The notes below the pieces were generated by a model that saw only the letters and a list, made by a program, of their open reading frames with translations, had not been told where the DNA came from and did no database searches. From contig VAYX01000065.1 in NCBI GenBank assembly GCA_005885325.1, forward strand, positions 5,440-16,234: 10,795 nt of DNA, given 5' to 3'. A program made the position numbers and the translations under genes. This document shows positions 1-7,200 of this stretch, one piece after another. How positions within the stretch are numbered: the first letter of the stretch is position 1; each line of letters starts with the position of its first letter. Source of the stretch: Actinomycetota bacterium (GTDB lineage Bacteria > Actinomycetota > UBA4738 > HRBIN12).

Positions 1-216
1 GAGCGGGCAGATGGCACGGTGTACGACCGGCCGTGCCCGCCCGGCCGGGTCGCTGTGGTCGTGGGATCCGAGGGCGAGGGGCTCGCCCGACTGACCCGCG
101 AGGCGTGCGACGCGCTGGTCCGCCTGCCGATGCGAGGGCGGGTGGCCTCGCTGAACGCCGCGGCCTCGCTTGCGGCGGTCCTCTATGCCTACGTCCTGCC
201 GTCGCGCCGGAGCTGA
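1..216 (+). CDS. rlmB: RlmB/TrmH-type (SpoU) RNA 2'-O-methyltransferase, C-terminal fragment
   Basis: The 5' part lies outside the window; 71 codons in frame 1 remain. They carry the SPOUT/SpoU C-terminal motifs: motif 2 (VVVGSEGEGLARL, residues 19-31 of the fragment) and motif 3 (LPMRGRVASLNAAASLAAVLY). Together these form the trefoil knot that binds S-adenosylmethionine. Enzymes of this family methylate a ribose 2'-OH. The bacterial stand-alone member with this ending is usually RlmB, which modifies G2251 of 23S rRNA in the cytoplasm. Family membership is clear from the motifs. The choice of RlmB over another TrmH paralogue is inference, helped by the tRNA-Thr just downstream, because rlmB often sits near tRNA and translation genes. 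The gene ends 19 bases before the tRNA. Confidence 0.85.
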   Translation, partial: ERADGTVYDRPCPPGRVAVVVGSEGEGLARLTREACDALVRLPMRGRVASLNAAASLAAVLYAYVLPSRRS

Positions 217-220
217 GCGG

Positions 221-226
221 TACACT
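221..226 (+). promoter_or_regulatory. Probable -10 box of the tRNA-Thr promoter
   Basis: TACACT matches the actinobacterial TANNNT -10 consensus. It begins 5 bases after the methyltransferase stop and ends 9 bases before the mature tRNA 5' end, so transcription would start at or just before the tRNA. No good -35 box is seen 16-18 bases upstream (that stretch is inside the methyltransferase gene), so this is a motif-based call. Confidence 0.45.
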
Positions 227-235
227 CGGCCGCAG

Positions 236-311
236 GCTGGCGTAGCTCAGTCGGTAGAGCAGCTGTCTTGTAAACAGCAGGTCGTCGGTTCGATTCCGAC
301 CGCCAGCTCCA
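236..311 (+). tRNA. tRNA-Thr (anticodon UGU), CCA encoded
   Basis: A full cloverleaf can be folded by eye. The acceptor stem is GCTGGCG (236-242) with CGCCAGC (301-307). The D arm is GCTC (245-248) with GAGC (257-260). The anticodon stem is GCTGT (262-266) with ACAGC (274-278), around a 7-base loop with TGT at 269-271. The variable loop is 279-283. The T arm is GTCGG (284-288) with CCGAC (296-300) around loop TTCGATT. The discriminator is T308, followed by an encoded CCA (309-311). All stems pair perfectly. The UGU anticodon reads ACA and other threonine codons. No 3'-end duplication or integrase is nearby, so there is no sign that this tRNA serves as an integration site. Confidence 0.97.
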
Positions 312-347
312 GCTGAACCACGGAACCGAACCAAAGTAAAGCTCCTC

Positions 348-361
348 CGGCACGGGTGCCG
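348..361. repeat. Short inverted repeat upstream of the secreted-protein gene
   Basis: Perfect 6-base arms CGGCAC and GTGCCG flank a GG centre, 11 bases before the GTG at 373. It could be a small hairpin in the leader or an operator half-site pair. It has no T-tract, so it is not a convincing terminator for the tRNA. In such GC-rich DNA it may be chance. Confidence 0.3.
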
Positions 362-372
362 ATGACCTGATC

Positions 373-1317
373 GTGAACCGGCTGGCGTTCGACTGCCTGA
401 TGGCCTCGCTCCTCGTGGTGGGGCTGCCGGCCGCGGCGCGAGCCCAGGTCGCGGCGCTCGGCCCGGTCCCCGACACGAGTTGTACGGTCTTCCCCGCCGA
501 CAACATCTGGAACACCCGCGTGGACGCCCTGCCCGTGCATCCGAAGAGCGCCGGGTGGCTGGCCTCGATGCAAGCGGGCTCGACGAGCCTGCACCCGGAC
601 TTCGGGCCGCCGAGCTACGGCATGCCGTTCGACGTCGTATCGAACCGCCATCGGACGGTGCGGATCACGTTCCAGTACGCGAGCGAGAGCGACCGGGTCC
701 GCTACCCCTTCGGGCCGAGGACCCCGATCGAGAACGGATCGGACCGCCACGCGCTCATCGTGAACAAGAGCACCTGCACGCTGTACGAGCTGTTCGATGC
801 GGACTGGAACCACGGGAACCCCACGGCCGGGAGCGGCGCGGTCTTCGACCTCTCCTCGAACGCGCTCCGGCCCGATGGATGGACCTCGGCCGACGCGGCG
901 GGTCTCCCCATCTTCCCCGGCCTGGTCCGGTTCGATGAGGTCAAGGCGGGAGCCATCGGACACGCCATCCGGTTCACCGCGCAGTGCACGCGCGACCGGC
1001 ACCTGTGGCCGGCCCGCCACGACGCGGGAGCGTCCGATCGGCGGTGCCCGCCCATGGGTGCCCGGTTCCGCTTGAAGGCCGGGTTCGACCTGTCCGGATT
1101 CAGCCCCAAGGCCCGCGTCGTGCTCCGGGCGATGAAGCGGTACGGGCTGATCCTGGCCGACAACGGCTCGGACTGGTATTTCCAGGGCACTCGGGACCGG
1201 CGGTGGCGGAACGCCCTGCTGGACCAGCTGAAGACCGTGCCGGCGTCCGCGTTCGAAGCGGTGGACGTCTCGTCCTGCATGGTCGACCCGGACAGCGCCC
1301 AGGCGAGCTGTCCGTAG
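373..1317 (+). CDS. Conserved secreted protein of unknown function
   Basis: 314 residues. The N-terminus has a hydrophobic core (roughly residues 8-19) and an A-R-A cleavage site before Q25, so export by Sec is likely and the mature protein would be extracytoplasmic. The mature part has a distinctive series of motifs: FPADNIWNTRVDALPVH near residues 39-55, HPDFG, YGMPFDVV, YPFGPRTPIENGSDRHALIV, GSGAVFDLSSNALRPDGWTSADAAGLPIFPGLVR, GAIGHAIRFT, and near the C-terminus MKRYGLILADNGSDWYFQGTRD. I recognise this as a recurring bacterial secreted-protein pattern but know no assigned function, and I see no standard hydrolase motif. Several His, Asp and Cys residues in the conserved blocks could be catalytic or disulfide-forming. 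The GTG start lacks a clear Shine-Dalgarno sequence. An ATG at 400 would shorten the signal peptide and fits less well. It is separated from its neighbours by gaps of 61 and 97 bases and is probably its own unit. Confidence 0.8.
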   Translation: MNRLAFDCLMASLLVVGLPAAARAQVAALGPVPDTSCTVFPADNIWNTRVDALPVHPKSAGWLASMQAGSTSLHPDFGPPSYGMPFDVVSNRHRTVRITFQYASESDRVRYPFGPRTPIENGSDRHALIVNKSTCTLYELFDADWNHGNPTAGSGAVFDLSSNALRPDGWTSADAAGLPIFPGLVRFDEVKAGAIGHAIRFTAQCTRDRHLWPARHDAGASDRRCPPMGARFRLKAGFDLSGFSPKARVVLRAMKRYGLILADNGSDWYFQGTRDRRWRNALLDQLKTVPASAFEAVDVSSCMVDPDSAQASCP

Positions 1318-1363
1318 CCTCGCACCGTTTCGCCACAACCCTTCGACCCGAGTCCGGCGAATG

Positions 1364-1380
1364 ACTTCGGAAGTGCTTCC
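1364..1380. repeat. Overlapping short inverted repeats upstream of the SPOR-like gene
   Basis: ACTTC-G-GAAGT (1364-1374) overlaps GGAAG-TG-CTTCC (1369-1380), giving two interleaved dyads 35-51 bases before the ATG at 1415. This is a plausible position for a regulator site near the promoter, but no regulator gene is adjacent and the arms are only 5 bases long. Confidence 0.25.
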
Positions 1381-1414
1381 ACACTCGAACCTCGTGCAGG
1401 AAAAGGAGTCTGGG

Positions 1415-1771
1415 ATGAAGCCATCGAAGACGTTTGCCATCGCCGTCGTCGTCGCGGGAACCCTGTTGCTCGGCGTGGGAAGCCCAGCCTCGGCCGCCAC
1501 GGGGGTTCGGAGCGCATCGACCGTCCGCTGGCAGGTCGTGGCCGGGACCTTCGTCCATGAGCGGGGGGCGGCCCGCGCGATCACACGGCTCGGCTCGATG
1601 GGCGTGAGGGGCTTCGTGATGGAGCGGGACAGCCGGGCCGGCACGATTCGGTTCGAGGTCGAACGGCCCTTCCACAGGACCGAGGCTGCGCACCGGGATG
1701 AGACCACCCTTCGAGGCGACGGGTTCAAGCCGACGTTGGAGCGGGAGGCCGCCGAGGACTCCGGTCGCTGA
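1415..1771 (+). CDS. Small secreted protein with a SPOR-like domain
   Basis: 118 residues from the ATG at 1415. This start was chosen because AAAAGGAG (1401-1408) lies 6 bases upstream and the protein then opens with a classic signal peptide (K2 and K5, a hydrophobic stretch at about 7-22, and A-S-A cleavage after residue 27). An in-frame ATG at 1361 would add 18 residues before the signal peptide and is unlikely. The mature part (WQVVAGTFVHERGAARAITRLGSMGV, then RFEVERPFHRTEAAHRDETTLRGDGF) has the two-half beta-alpha pattern of SPOR domains, in which each half has a strand, a G-x-F/P-F turn and a helix with conserved Ala. SPOR domains bind denuded glycan strands of peptidoglycan, often at division sites. 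The assignment comes from the pattern only, and the second G-P-F motif is changed to R-P-F. A strong hairpin terminator follows at once. Confidence 0.7.
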   Translation: MKPSKTFAIAVVVAGTLLLGVGSPASAATGVRSASTVRWQVVAGTFVHERGAARAITRLGSMGVRGFVMERDSRAGTIRFEVERPFHRTEAAHRDETTLRGDGFKPTLEREAAEDSGR

Positions 1772-1780
1772 TCGGTAGCG

Positions 1781-1830
1781 GGACCTCGCCCCGGTCGGCC
1801 TTCCTCCAGCCGGGGCGAGGCCTGTTCTTT
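1781..1830 (+). terminator. Rho-independent terminator after the SPOR-like gene
   Basis: A perfect 11-base stem, CCTCGCCCCGG (1784-1794) with CCGGGGCGAGG (1810-1820), encloses a 15-base loop. It extends by two more pairs if A1783 is bulged. A T-rich tail (TGTTCTTT, 1823-1830) follows. It starts about 10 bases after the stop codon, so it should end transcription of 1415-1771 and separate it from the SBP gene. Confidence 0.8.
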
Positions 1831-1944
1831 CTATGACAACGCCGTCTCGAGGAGAACCCGCTCGGCGGTTCGGGCGAATAGCACAACGGAATCGGACGGA
1901 CGCCGGAGAGGGTCGGGCGATGCATCCTCGAGGAGGCGTCCAGC

Positions 1945-3798
1945 ATGAGCATCAGGCGTCCAGCCATCGTGTCCTCCGTCGTCGTTCTGGCCATCGTGGC
2001 CACGGCATGCGGCACGACCGCTCCGAAGTCCACCGGCTCGGGCGGGCAGGTCCGTCGGGGAGGGGTCTATCGGACCGCCATCTCGAGCTTCGGGTTCACG
2101 GGAGGCTTCGATCCAACCGGCGAGTACCTCGGACTGGCTTGGGACTTCTATGGGGCGATGCTGCGCACGCTCGTCACGTACCGCCACGTCGCCGGCCCAG
2201 CTGGCAACGTCCTGGTCCCCGACCTGGCGACCTCGGTGCCGCAACCGACCGACGGCGGGCTCACCTACACGTTCCACCTGAAGCCGGGCATCGCGTTCGG
2301 CCCACCGGTGTCACGTCCCATCACGTCCCAGGACATCGCGTACGCCTTCGAGCGCATCGACTCCAGACCCGAGGTGGCCCAGTACGCGTTCTATTTCGAC
2401 GGGGTGGTGCAGGGCATGAGCCAGCACGGTGGCCCGCCCACGCCCATCACGGGCATCGATACTCCCGACGCGAGCACGATCGTCTTCCACCTGACCAGGC
2501 CGACCGGTGACTTCCTCTACCGGCTGGCGCTGCCCGCCACCGCCCCGATCCCGCACGAGGTCGCCTCGTGCTTTCCCACGGGCGGAGGGTACGGGCGCGA
2601 CGTGGTCTCCTCTGGCCCCTACATGATCCAGGGAGCGCAGAACGTCGACATCTCCACGTGCACGGCGATCACTCCCATGTCCGGGTTCGATCCCACGACC
2701 CACCTCACCCTGGTCCGCAACCCGGCGTACGACCAGGCGACCGACAGCACGAGCGATCGGTCGAACCTCGTCAACGGCATTTCGGTCATCGTCGACTCGA
2801 ACGTGACCGACATCTTCGAGAAGGTTCAGAACGGATCGCTCGACGGCTCGCTGGCCGACACACCCCCCGCCGCCATCGAGCAGCAGTACCTGACGAACGC
2901 TTCGCCCCGATCCGGCTACCACGCCGACTCGGGTGACCGGACGTGGTTCCTGACGATGAACCTGACGACCCCGCCGTTCGACGATATCCACGTCCGCGAG
3001 GCCGTCAACTTGATCATCGACAAGGCCGGGCTGCTGAAGGTGTGGGGAGGCTCGACGCACGGCGAGATCGCCACGCACATCATGCCGCCCACGATCCTCG
3101 ACAACCAGCTGACCGGCAGCTACGACCCGTACGCGACGCCCGGTGAGGCCGGCTCCCTCACCCTGGCCAAGCAGCAGATGATGCTGTCGAAGTACGACCC
3201 CAAGCGCGACGGCATGTGCGACGTGGCGGCGTGCAAGGGCCTGGTGATGACCAACCGGAACTACCCGCCGTGGACCGACACGGAATCCATCGTGCAGCAG
3301 GACCTGGCCAAGATCGGCATCGGGGTCGTCCCCCGCGAGCTGGAGACCGGGGCCGCCTATCAGACGATCCAGACGGTGAAGAACGACATCCCGATCGCGC
3401 TGAACGCGGGATGGGGAAAGGACTACCCGGACCCCTACACGTTCGCCGAACCCCTCTTCTCGAGCTCGTCGATCATCCCGTCGGGCAACGTCAACTACTC
3501 GCTGGTTGGTCTGACCAAGGCACAGGCGTCGGCCATGGGGGTCGCCTATCCGGCAGGAGGAGTGCCGAGCGTCGACAGCAGGATCAGCCAGTGTGAGGCC
3601 ATGGCGGGCTCGGCTCGGCTGGCGTGCTGGGTGATCTTCGACAAGTACGTGATGACGAACGTCGTCCCCTGGGTGCCGTACCTGTGGGCGACCAACATCA
3701 CGATCACTGCTCCGTCGGTCACCAGATACCAGTTCGACCAGTTCTCCGGCTACATCTCGCTGACACAGATCGCCGTGAACAACAAGGCCACGGTATGA
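1945..3798 (+). CDS. ABC transporter substrate-binding lipoprotein, family 5 (OppA/DppA type), orphan
   Basis: 617 residues, within the normal size range for SBP_bac_5 proteins. AGGAGG (1931-1936) lies 8 bases before the ATG. The N-terminus is a lipoprotein signal (R4, R5, a hydrophobic core, lipobox A-T-A-C with C22), so the protein should be tethered to the outer face of the membrane. Family hallmarks are the PDLATSVPQPTDGGLTYTFHLKPGIAF block (about 92-118), ITSQDIAYAFERI after it, the central region with VREAVNLIIDKAGLL, and WGKDYPDPYTFAEPLF (490-505). Family members bind peptides, nickel chelates, sugars or other solutes and pass them to a permease. The ligand cannot be read from sequence. 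No permease or ATPase gene is in the window, so the partner must be elsewhere or the protein acts as a receptor. The mature part has six cysteines (209, 239, 425, 430, 550, 561), possibly three disulfides. The stop codon overlaps a possible start of the cupredoxin gene, suggesting one operon. Confidence 0.92.
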   Translation: MSIRRPAIVSSVVVLAIVATACGTTAPKSTGSGGQVRRGGVYRTAISSFGFTGGFDPTGEYLGLAWDFYGAMLRTLVTYRHVAGPAGNVLVPDLATSVPQPTDGGLTYTFHLKPGIAFGPPVSRPITSQDIAYAFERIDSRPEVAQYAFYFDGVVQGMSQHGGPPTPITGIDTPDASTIVFHLTRPTGDFLYRLALPATAPIPHEVASCFPTGGGYGRDVVSSGPYMIQGAQNVDISTCTAITPMSGFDPTTHLTLVRNPAYDQATDSTSDRSNLVNGISVIVDSNVTDIFEKVQNGSLDGSLADTPPAAIEQQYLTNASPRSGYHADSGDRTWFLTMNLTTPPFDDIHVREAVNLIIDKAGLLKVWGGSTHGEIATHIMPPTILDNQLTGSYDPYATPGEAGSLTLAKQQMMLSKYDPKRDGMCDVAACKGLVMTNRNYPPWTDTESIVQQDLAKIGIGVVPRELETGAAYQTIQTVKNDIPIALNAGWGKDYPDPYTFAEPLFSSSSIIPSGNVNYSLVGLTKAQASAMGVAYPAGGVPSVDSRISQCEAMAGSARLACWVIFDKYVMTNVVPWVPYLWATNITITAPSVTRYQFDQFSGYISLTQIAVNNKATV

Positions 3799-3842
3799 GC
3801 GAGGGATCGGATGGAGGTCTCGACATCGAAGGGACCAAGGAC

Positions 3843-4211
3843 ATGACGCGGAACCGCTCGTCGTCGGTGCGCTGGATGGTGGTGGTGGTCGCGGTGTTCG
3901 CGCTGGTCGCTGTGGCCTGCTCCAAGCAGGCGGGGGCCAAGGAGGGAGGCGCCGTGACGGTCCAGGAAGGGCCGGGGAACGCGTTCTCGTTCTCGCCCTC
4001 CACGGTCACCGTGACCAAGGGCCGAACCATCACGCTCGACAACGTGAGCAACGTCCCGCACACGTTCACGGTGACGGGTCAGGGGATCGACCTCGAGACC
4101 CAGCCCGGGAAGACCTCGACGGTGACGATCAACCTGCCGCCGGGCACCTATCCGTTCATGTGCCGGTTCCACGTGTCGCTCGGCATGAAGGGCACCCTGG
4201 TCGTGAGATAG
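3843..4211 (+). CDS. Small cupredoxin (plastocyanin-like blue copper) lipoprotein
   Basis: 122 residues from the ATG at 3843. A basic N-terminus and hydrophobic core lead to a lipobox-like V-A-V-A-C (C26), so the mature protein is probably lipid-anchored outside the membrane. The rest is a single cupredoxin domain (FSFSPSTVTVTKGRTITLDNVSNVPHTF to the end). All four type-1 copper ligands are present: H73 (VPHTF), then C107, H110 and M115 in the plastocyanin spacing C-x2-H-x4-M. It should hold one copper and carry single electrons or deliver copper. An alternative start, ATG 3795, overlaps the SBP stop as ATGA and would add 16 acidic residues before the signal. I prefer 3843 because the basic signal-peptide start then lies at the N-terminus and AAGGA (3836-3840) lies just upstream, though close. 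Either way the two genes are tightly linked and probably co-transcribed. The redox partner is unknown. Confidence 0.88.
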   Translation: MTRNRSSSVRWMVVVVAVFALVAVACSKQAGAKEGGAVTVQEGPGNAFSFSPSTVTVTKGRTITLDNVSNVPHTFTVTGQGIDLETQPGKTSTVTINLPPGTYPFMCRFHVSLGMKGTLVVR

Positions 4212-4220
4212 GCCATCCGG

Positions 4221-4251
4221 GTGGGCGGGGCACGGTTCGCGCCCCGCCCGC
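4221..4251 (+). terminator. Hairpin after the cupredoxin gene, possible terminator
   Basis: Perfect 9-base arms GGGCGGGGC (4223-4231) and GCCCCGCCC (4241-4249) flank a 9-base loop, and two further pairs (one of them G-U) extend it. It begins 10 bases after the cupredoxin stop. It lacks a T-tract, as many actinobacterial terminators do. Its loop and 3' arm overlap the region where the -35 element of the gdh promoter would fall. Confidence 0.5.
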
Positions 4252-4254
4252 CGG

Positions 4255-4260
4255 TACGAT
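4255..4260 (+). promoter_or_regulatory. Probable -10 box for a leaderless gdh transcript
   Basis: TACGAT fits TANNNT and ends exactly 6 bases before the GTG start at 4267, so transcription would begin on or next to the first base of the start codon. No Shine-Dalgarno sequence precedes the GTG, which agrees with leaderless translation. The -35 region (around 4232-4238, CGGTT) is weak. Confidence 0.6.
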
Positions 4261-4266
4261 GTCTCC

Positions 4267-7200
4267 GTGAGCATCACCGACCAAGCCGCGACCGACGAGA
4301 GCCCCGTCGTCCAACAGGTCTTGGAGAAGGTCGAGGGCGCGGTCCCCTCGGAGCGGGTGGACGCGGTGCGCGAGTTCGCCCGCCGCTACACGCGCCGCCT
4401 GTCCTCCGAGGATCTCGTGGGGGTCACGGCCGACGAGCTCCTCGGGCAGGTGCTGGGGGCCTTCCGGCTGGCCGATGGCCGACGATCGCAGGAGGTCGCG
4501 GTCCGAGCCTTCAACCCGACGCTCGGCGAGGACGGCTACCAGACGCTCGGCTCGGTCGTCGAGACCAACACGGAGGACTCCCCGTTCCTGTTCGACTCCG
4601 TGAACGAGGAGCTGCGGGCCCGAGGGCTTTCGGTCCGCCGCGTCGTCCACCCCGTCATGGGGATCAAGCGCGATGCCGAGGGACACATCGAGCGGATCGT
4701 GCACGTCCGCGAGTCCTCCACACCGGAATCGGTGATGCATTGGGAGGTCGACCATCGCCTGGAACGCGGGGAGCTGGTCGAGCTCGAGGATGCCGTCCGG
4801 GGCGTCCTGGGCGACGTGCGACTGGTGGTCCGGGACTTCCGGACGATGCAGGACCGCCTGGGGCGGATGGTGGTCACGGCGAAGGCCGCATCGGTGCTGT
4901 ACAGCGAGGAGGAGGTATCGGAGACCGTCTCGTTCCTCGAATGGCTGCTCCAGGACAACTTCGTGTTCCTCGGATACCGCGAGTACGAGATGATCGAGAC
5001 GCCCGAAGGCCGTGCGCTGCACGCCGTTCCGGAGTCGGGCCTGGGGATCCTATCCAAGCCTGGATGGTCCTCCTACGCCACACCGGTGCCGCTGTCGCGG
5101 ATCGAGCCGAACCTGCGGGCCCGGATCGAGGGCGGCGACCTCCTCATCTACTCCAAGACCAACCGGCCCTCGACCGTGCACCGCAGGGCCAGGATGGACT
5201 ACATCGGCGTCAGACGGGTCTCCCCAGAAGGCCGGATCGTCGGGGAGCTGCGAATGGTCGGCCTGTTCACGTCGAAGGCGTACATGGAGCCGGCCGCCCG
5301 AACACCGGTCCTGCACCGAAAGCTCCAGCAGATCCTGGAGGCCGAGGACCTTATCGAGGGCTCGCACGACTACAAGACCGTGGTCACGATCTTCGAGAGC
5401 TTCCCCAAGGACGAGCTGTTCGCCGCGACGCCCGAGGAGCTCCGGACGTCCGTCATCGGGCTCCTGCATCTCCAGGAGCAGCGCCAGGTCCGGTTGTTCA
5501 TCCGGCGGGACCTGTACGGGCGGAGCGTGTCGATCCTCGTGGCACTGCCCCGGGACCGGTTCAACCCCGAGCTCCGCAAGCAGCTCCAGGAGCTGTTCGT
5601 CCGGCGGTTCAAGGGCTCGAGCGTCGACTATCACCTCTCGCTCGGCGAGAGCCAGCTCGCTGGGATGCACTTCACGGTCCACGTCGGCTTCGGCCAGGTA
5701 CCGGACGTCTCGTTCGCCGAGCTGGAGGAGGAAGTCGTCCGCCTCGCGCAGACGTGGGACGATCGCCTCCGCGAGGGCCTGATCGAGCTCCACGGGCCGG
5801 GGCGGGGCGTCGAGCTGTTCGACCGATGGGTCCCTCGGTTCCCCGACTACTACAAGTCATCCACCGACGTGGACATCGCCGCCTTCGACATCGAGCGGTT
5901 CGAGGAGCTCGAGGCGGGCGGCCAGGCGTTCGTGGTGGGGCTGGTGAACGAGACGAGCGGGAGCGAGACGCTGACCCGCGTTCGCCTCTACAAGGTCGGG
6001 GGCAAGATCCAACTGTCCGATTTCGTCCCGACGCTCGAGGCCCTCGGATTGCGCGTGGTCGAGGAGGTACCCACCCATCTGGTTGGCGATGCCGACGAGC
6101 GGTTCCTGCACGATTTCGGCGTGCTCGGCGCGGACGGCCGCCCCCTCGATGTGGCCGAGTCCGGAGCGCGGATCGCCGAGGCCATCTCGGCCGTGTGGCG
6201 GGGCGAGGCGGAGTCGGACTCGCTGAACCGCCTGGTCGTGACCGGGGGGCTGTCCTGGCGCGATGTCGAGATCCTCCGGGCCTACCGCAAGTACCACCAT
6301 CGCGTGAACGCCGGATTCACGGCCGAGTACAAGAACGACGCCTTCGCGGCGCACCCCCACATCGGGGCCAAGCTGTCCCGGCTGTTCCAGCTGAAGTTCG
6401 ATCCGGCCCGGCCCCAGGACCCCCAGGCCGTGGAGGCGCTCCGTGCCGAGATCCTGGCGGACCTCGACGCGGTCCGCTCGCTCGAACAGGACCGGATCCT
6501 CCGCAACCATCTGGGGCTGGTCGACGCAACCGTGCGGACGAACGTCTACCGGGCGGGCGCCGAGTCGATCGCCTTCAAGTTCCGCTCGGCCATGGTCCCG
6601 GAGATCCCCAAGCCCATGCCGCTGTTCGAGATCTGGATGTACTCGACGGAGGTGGAAGCCGTCCACCTCCGCGGCGGCCGGGTGGCCCGGGGCGGCATCC
6701 GCTGGTCCGACCGGCGGCAGGACTTCCGGACCGAGGTGCTCGGCCTGATGAAGGCCCAAATGGTGAAGAACGCTGTGATCGTGCCCACCGGGTCCAAGGG
6801 CGGGTTCGTCCTGAAGCGAGTGCCGCAGGATCCCGAGGCCCTTCGGCAGGAGGTCCGCCGGCAATACATCCGGTTCATGCGCGGCCTCCTGGACCTCACC
6901 GACAACCTGTTGGACGGCAAGGTCGTGCACCCCACCGACGTCGTGGTCCACGACGAGGACGACCCGTACCTCGTCGTGGCGGCGGACAAGGGAACCGCGG
7001 CCCTGTCGGACACGGCGAACGAGGTGGCGGCGGAGTACGGCTTCTGGCTCGGCGACGCGTTCGCCTCCGGCGGCTCGGCCGGCTACGACCACAAGAAGCT
7101 CGGGATCACCGCGCGGGGCGCGTGGGAGTCGGTCAAGCGCCACTTCCGCGAGATGGGAACGGACCCGGAGACCCAGCCGATCACGGTGGTCGGCATCGGC

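Noticed and set aside
236..311. tRNA-Thr as an attachment site for an integrated element.
   Set aside because: No integrase and no second copy of the tRNA 3' end were seen in the window.
1361..1414. An upstream ATG at 1361 for the SPOR-like gene.
   Set aside because: It would place 18 polar residues before the signal peptide, while ATG 1415 has a good ribosome-binding site.
247..1728. A 493-codon minus-strand open frame across the tRNA, the secreted protein gene and the SPOR-like gene.
   Set aside because: It spans three well-supported plus-strand features, including a tRNA, and its product has no domain-like pattern.
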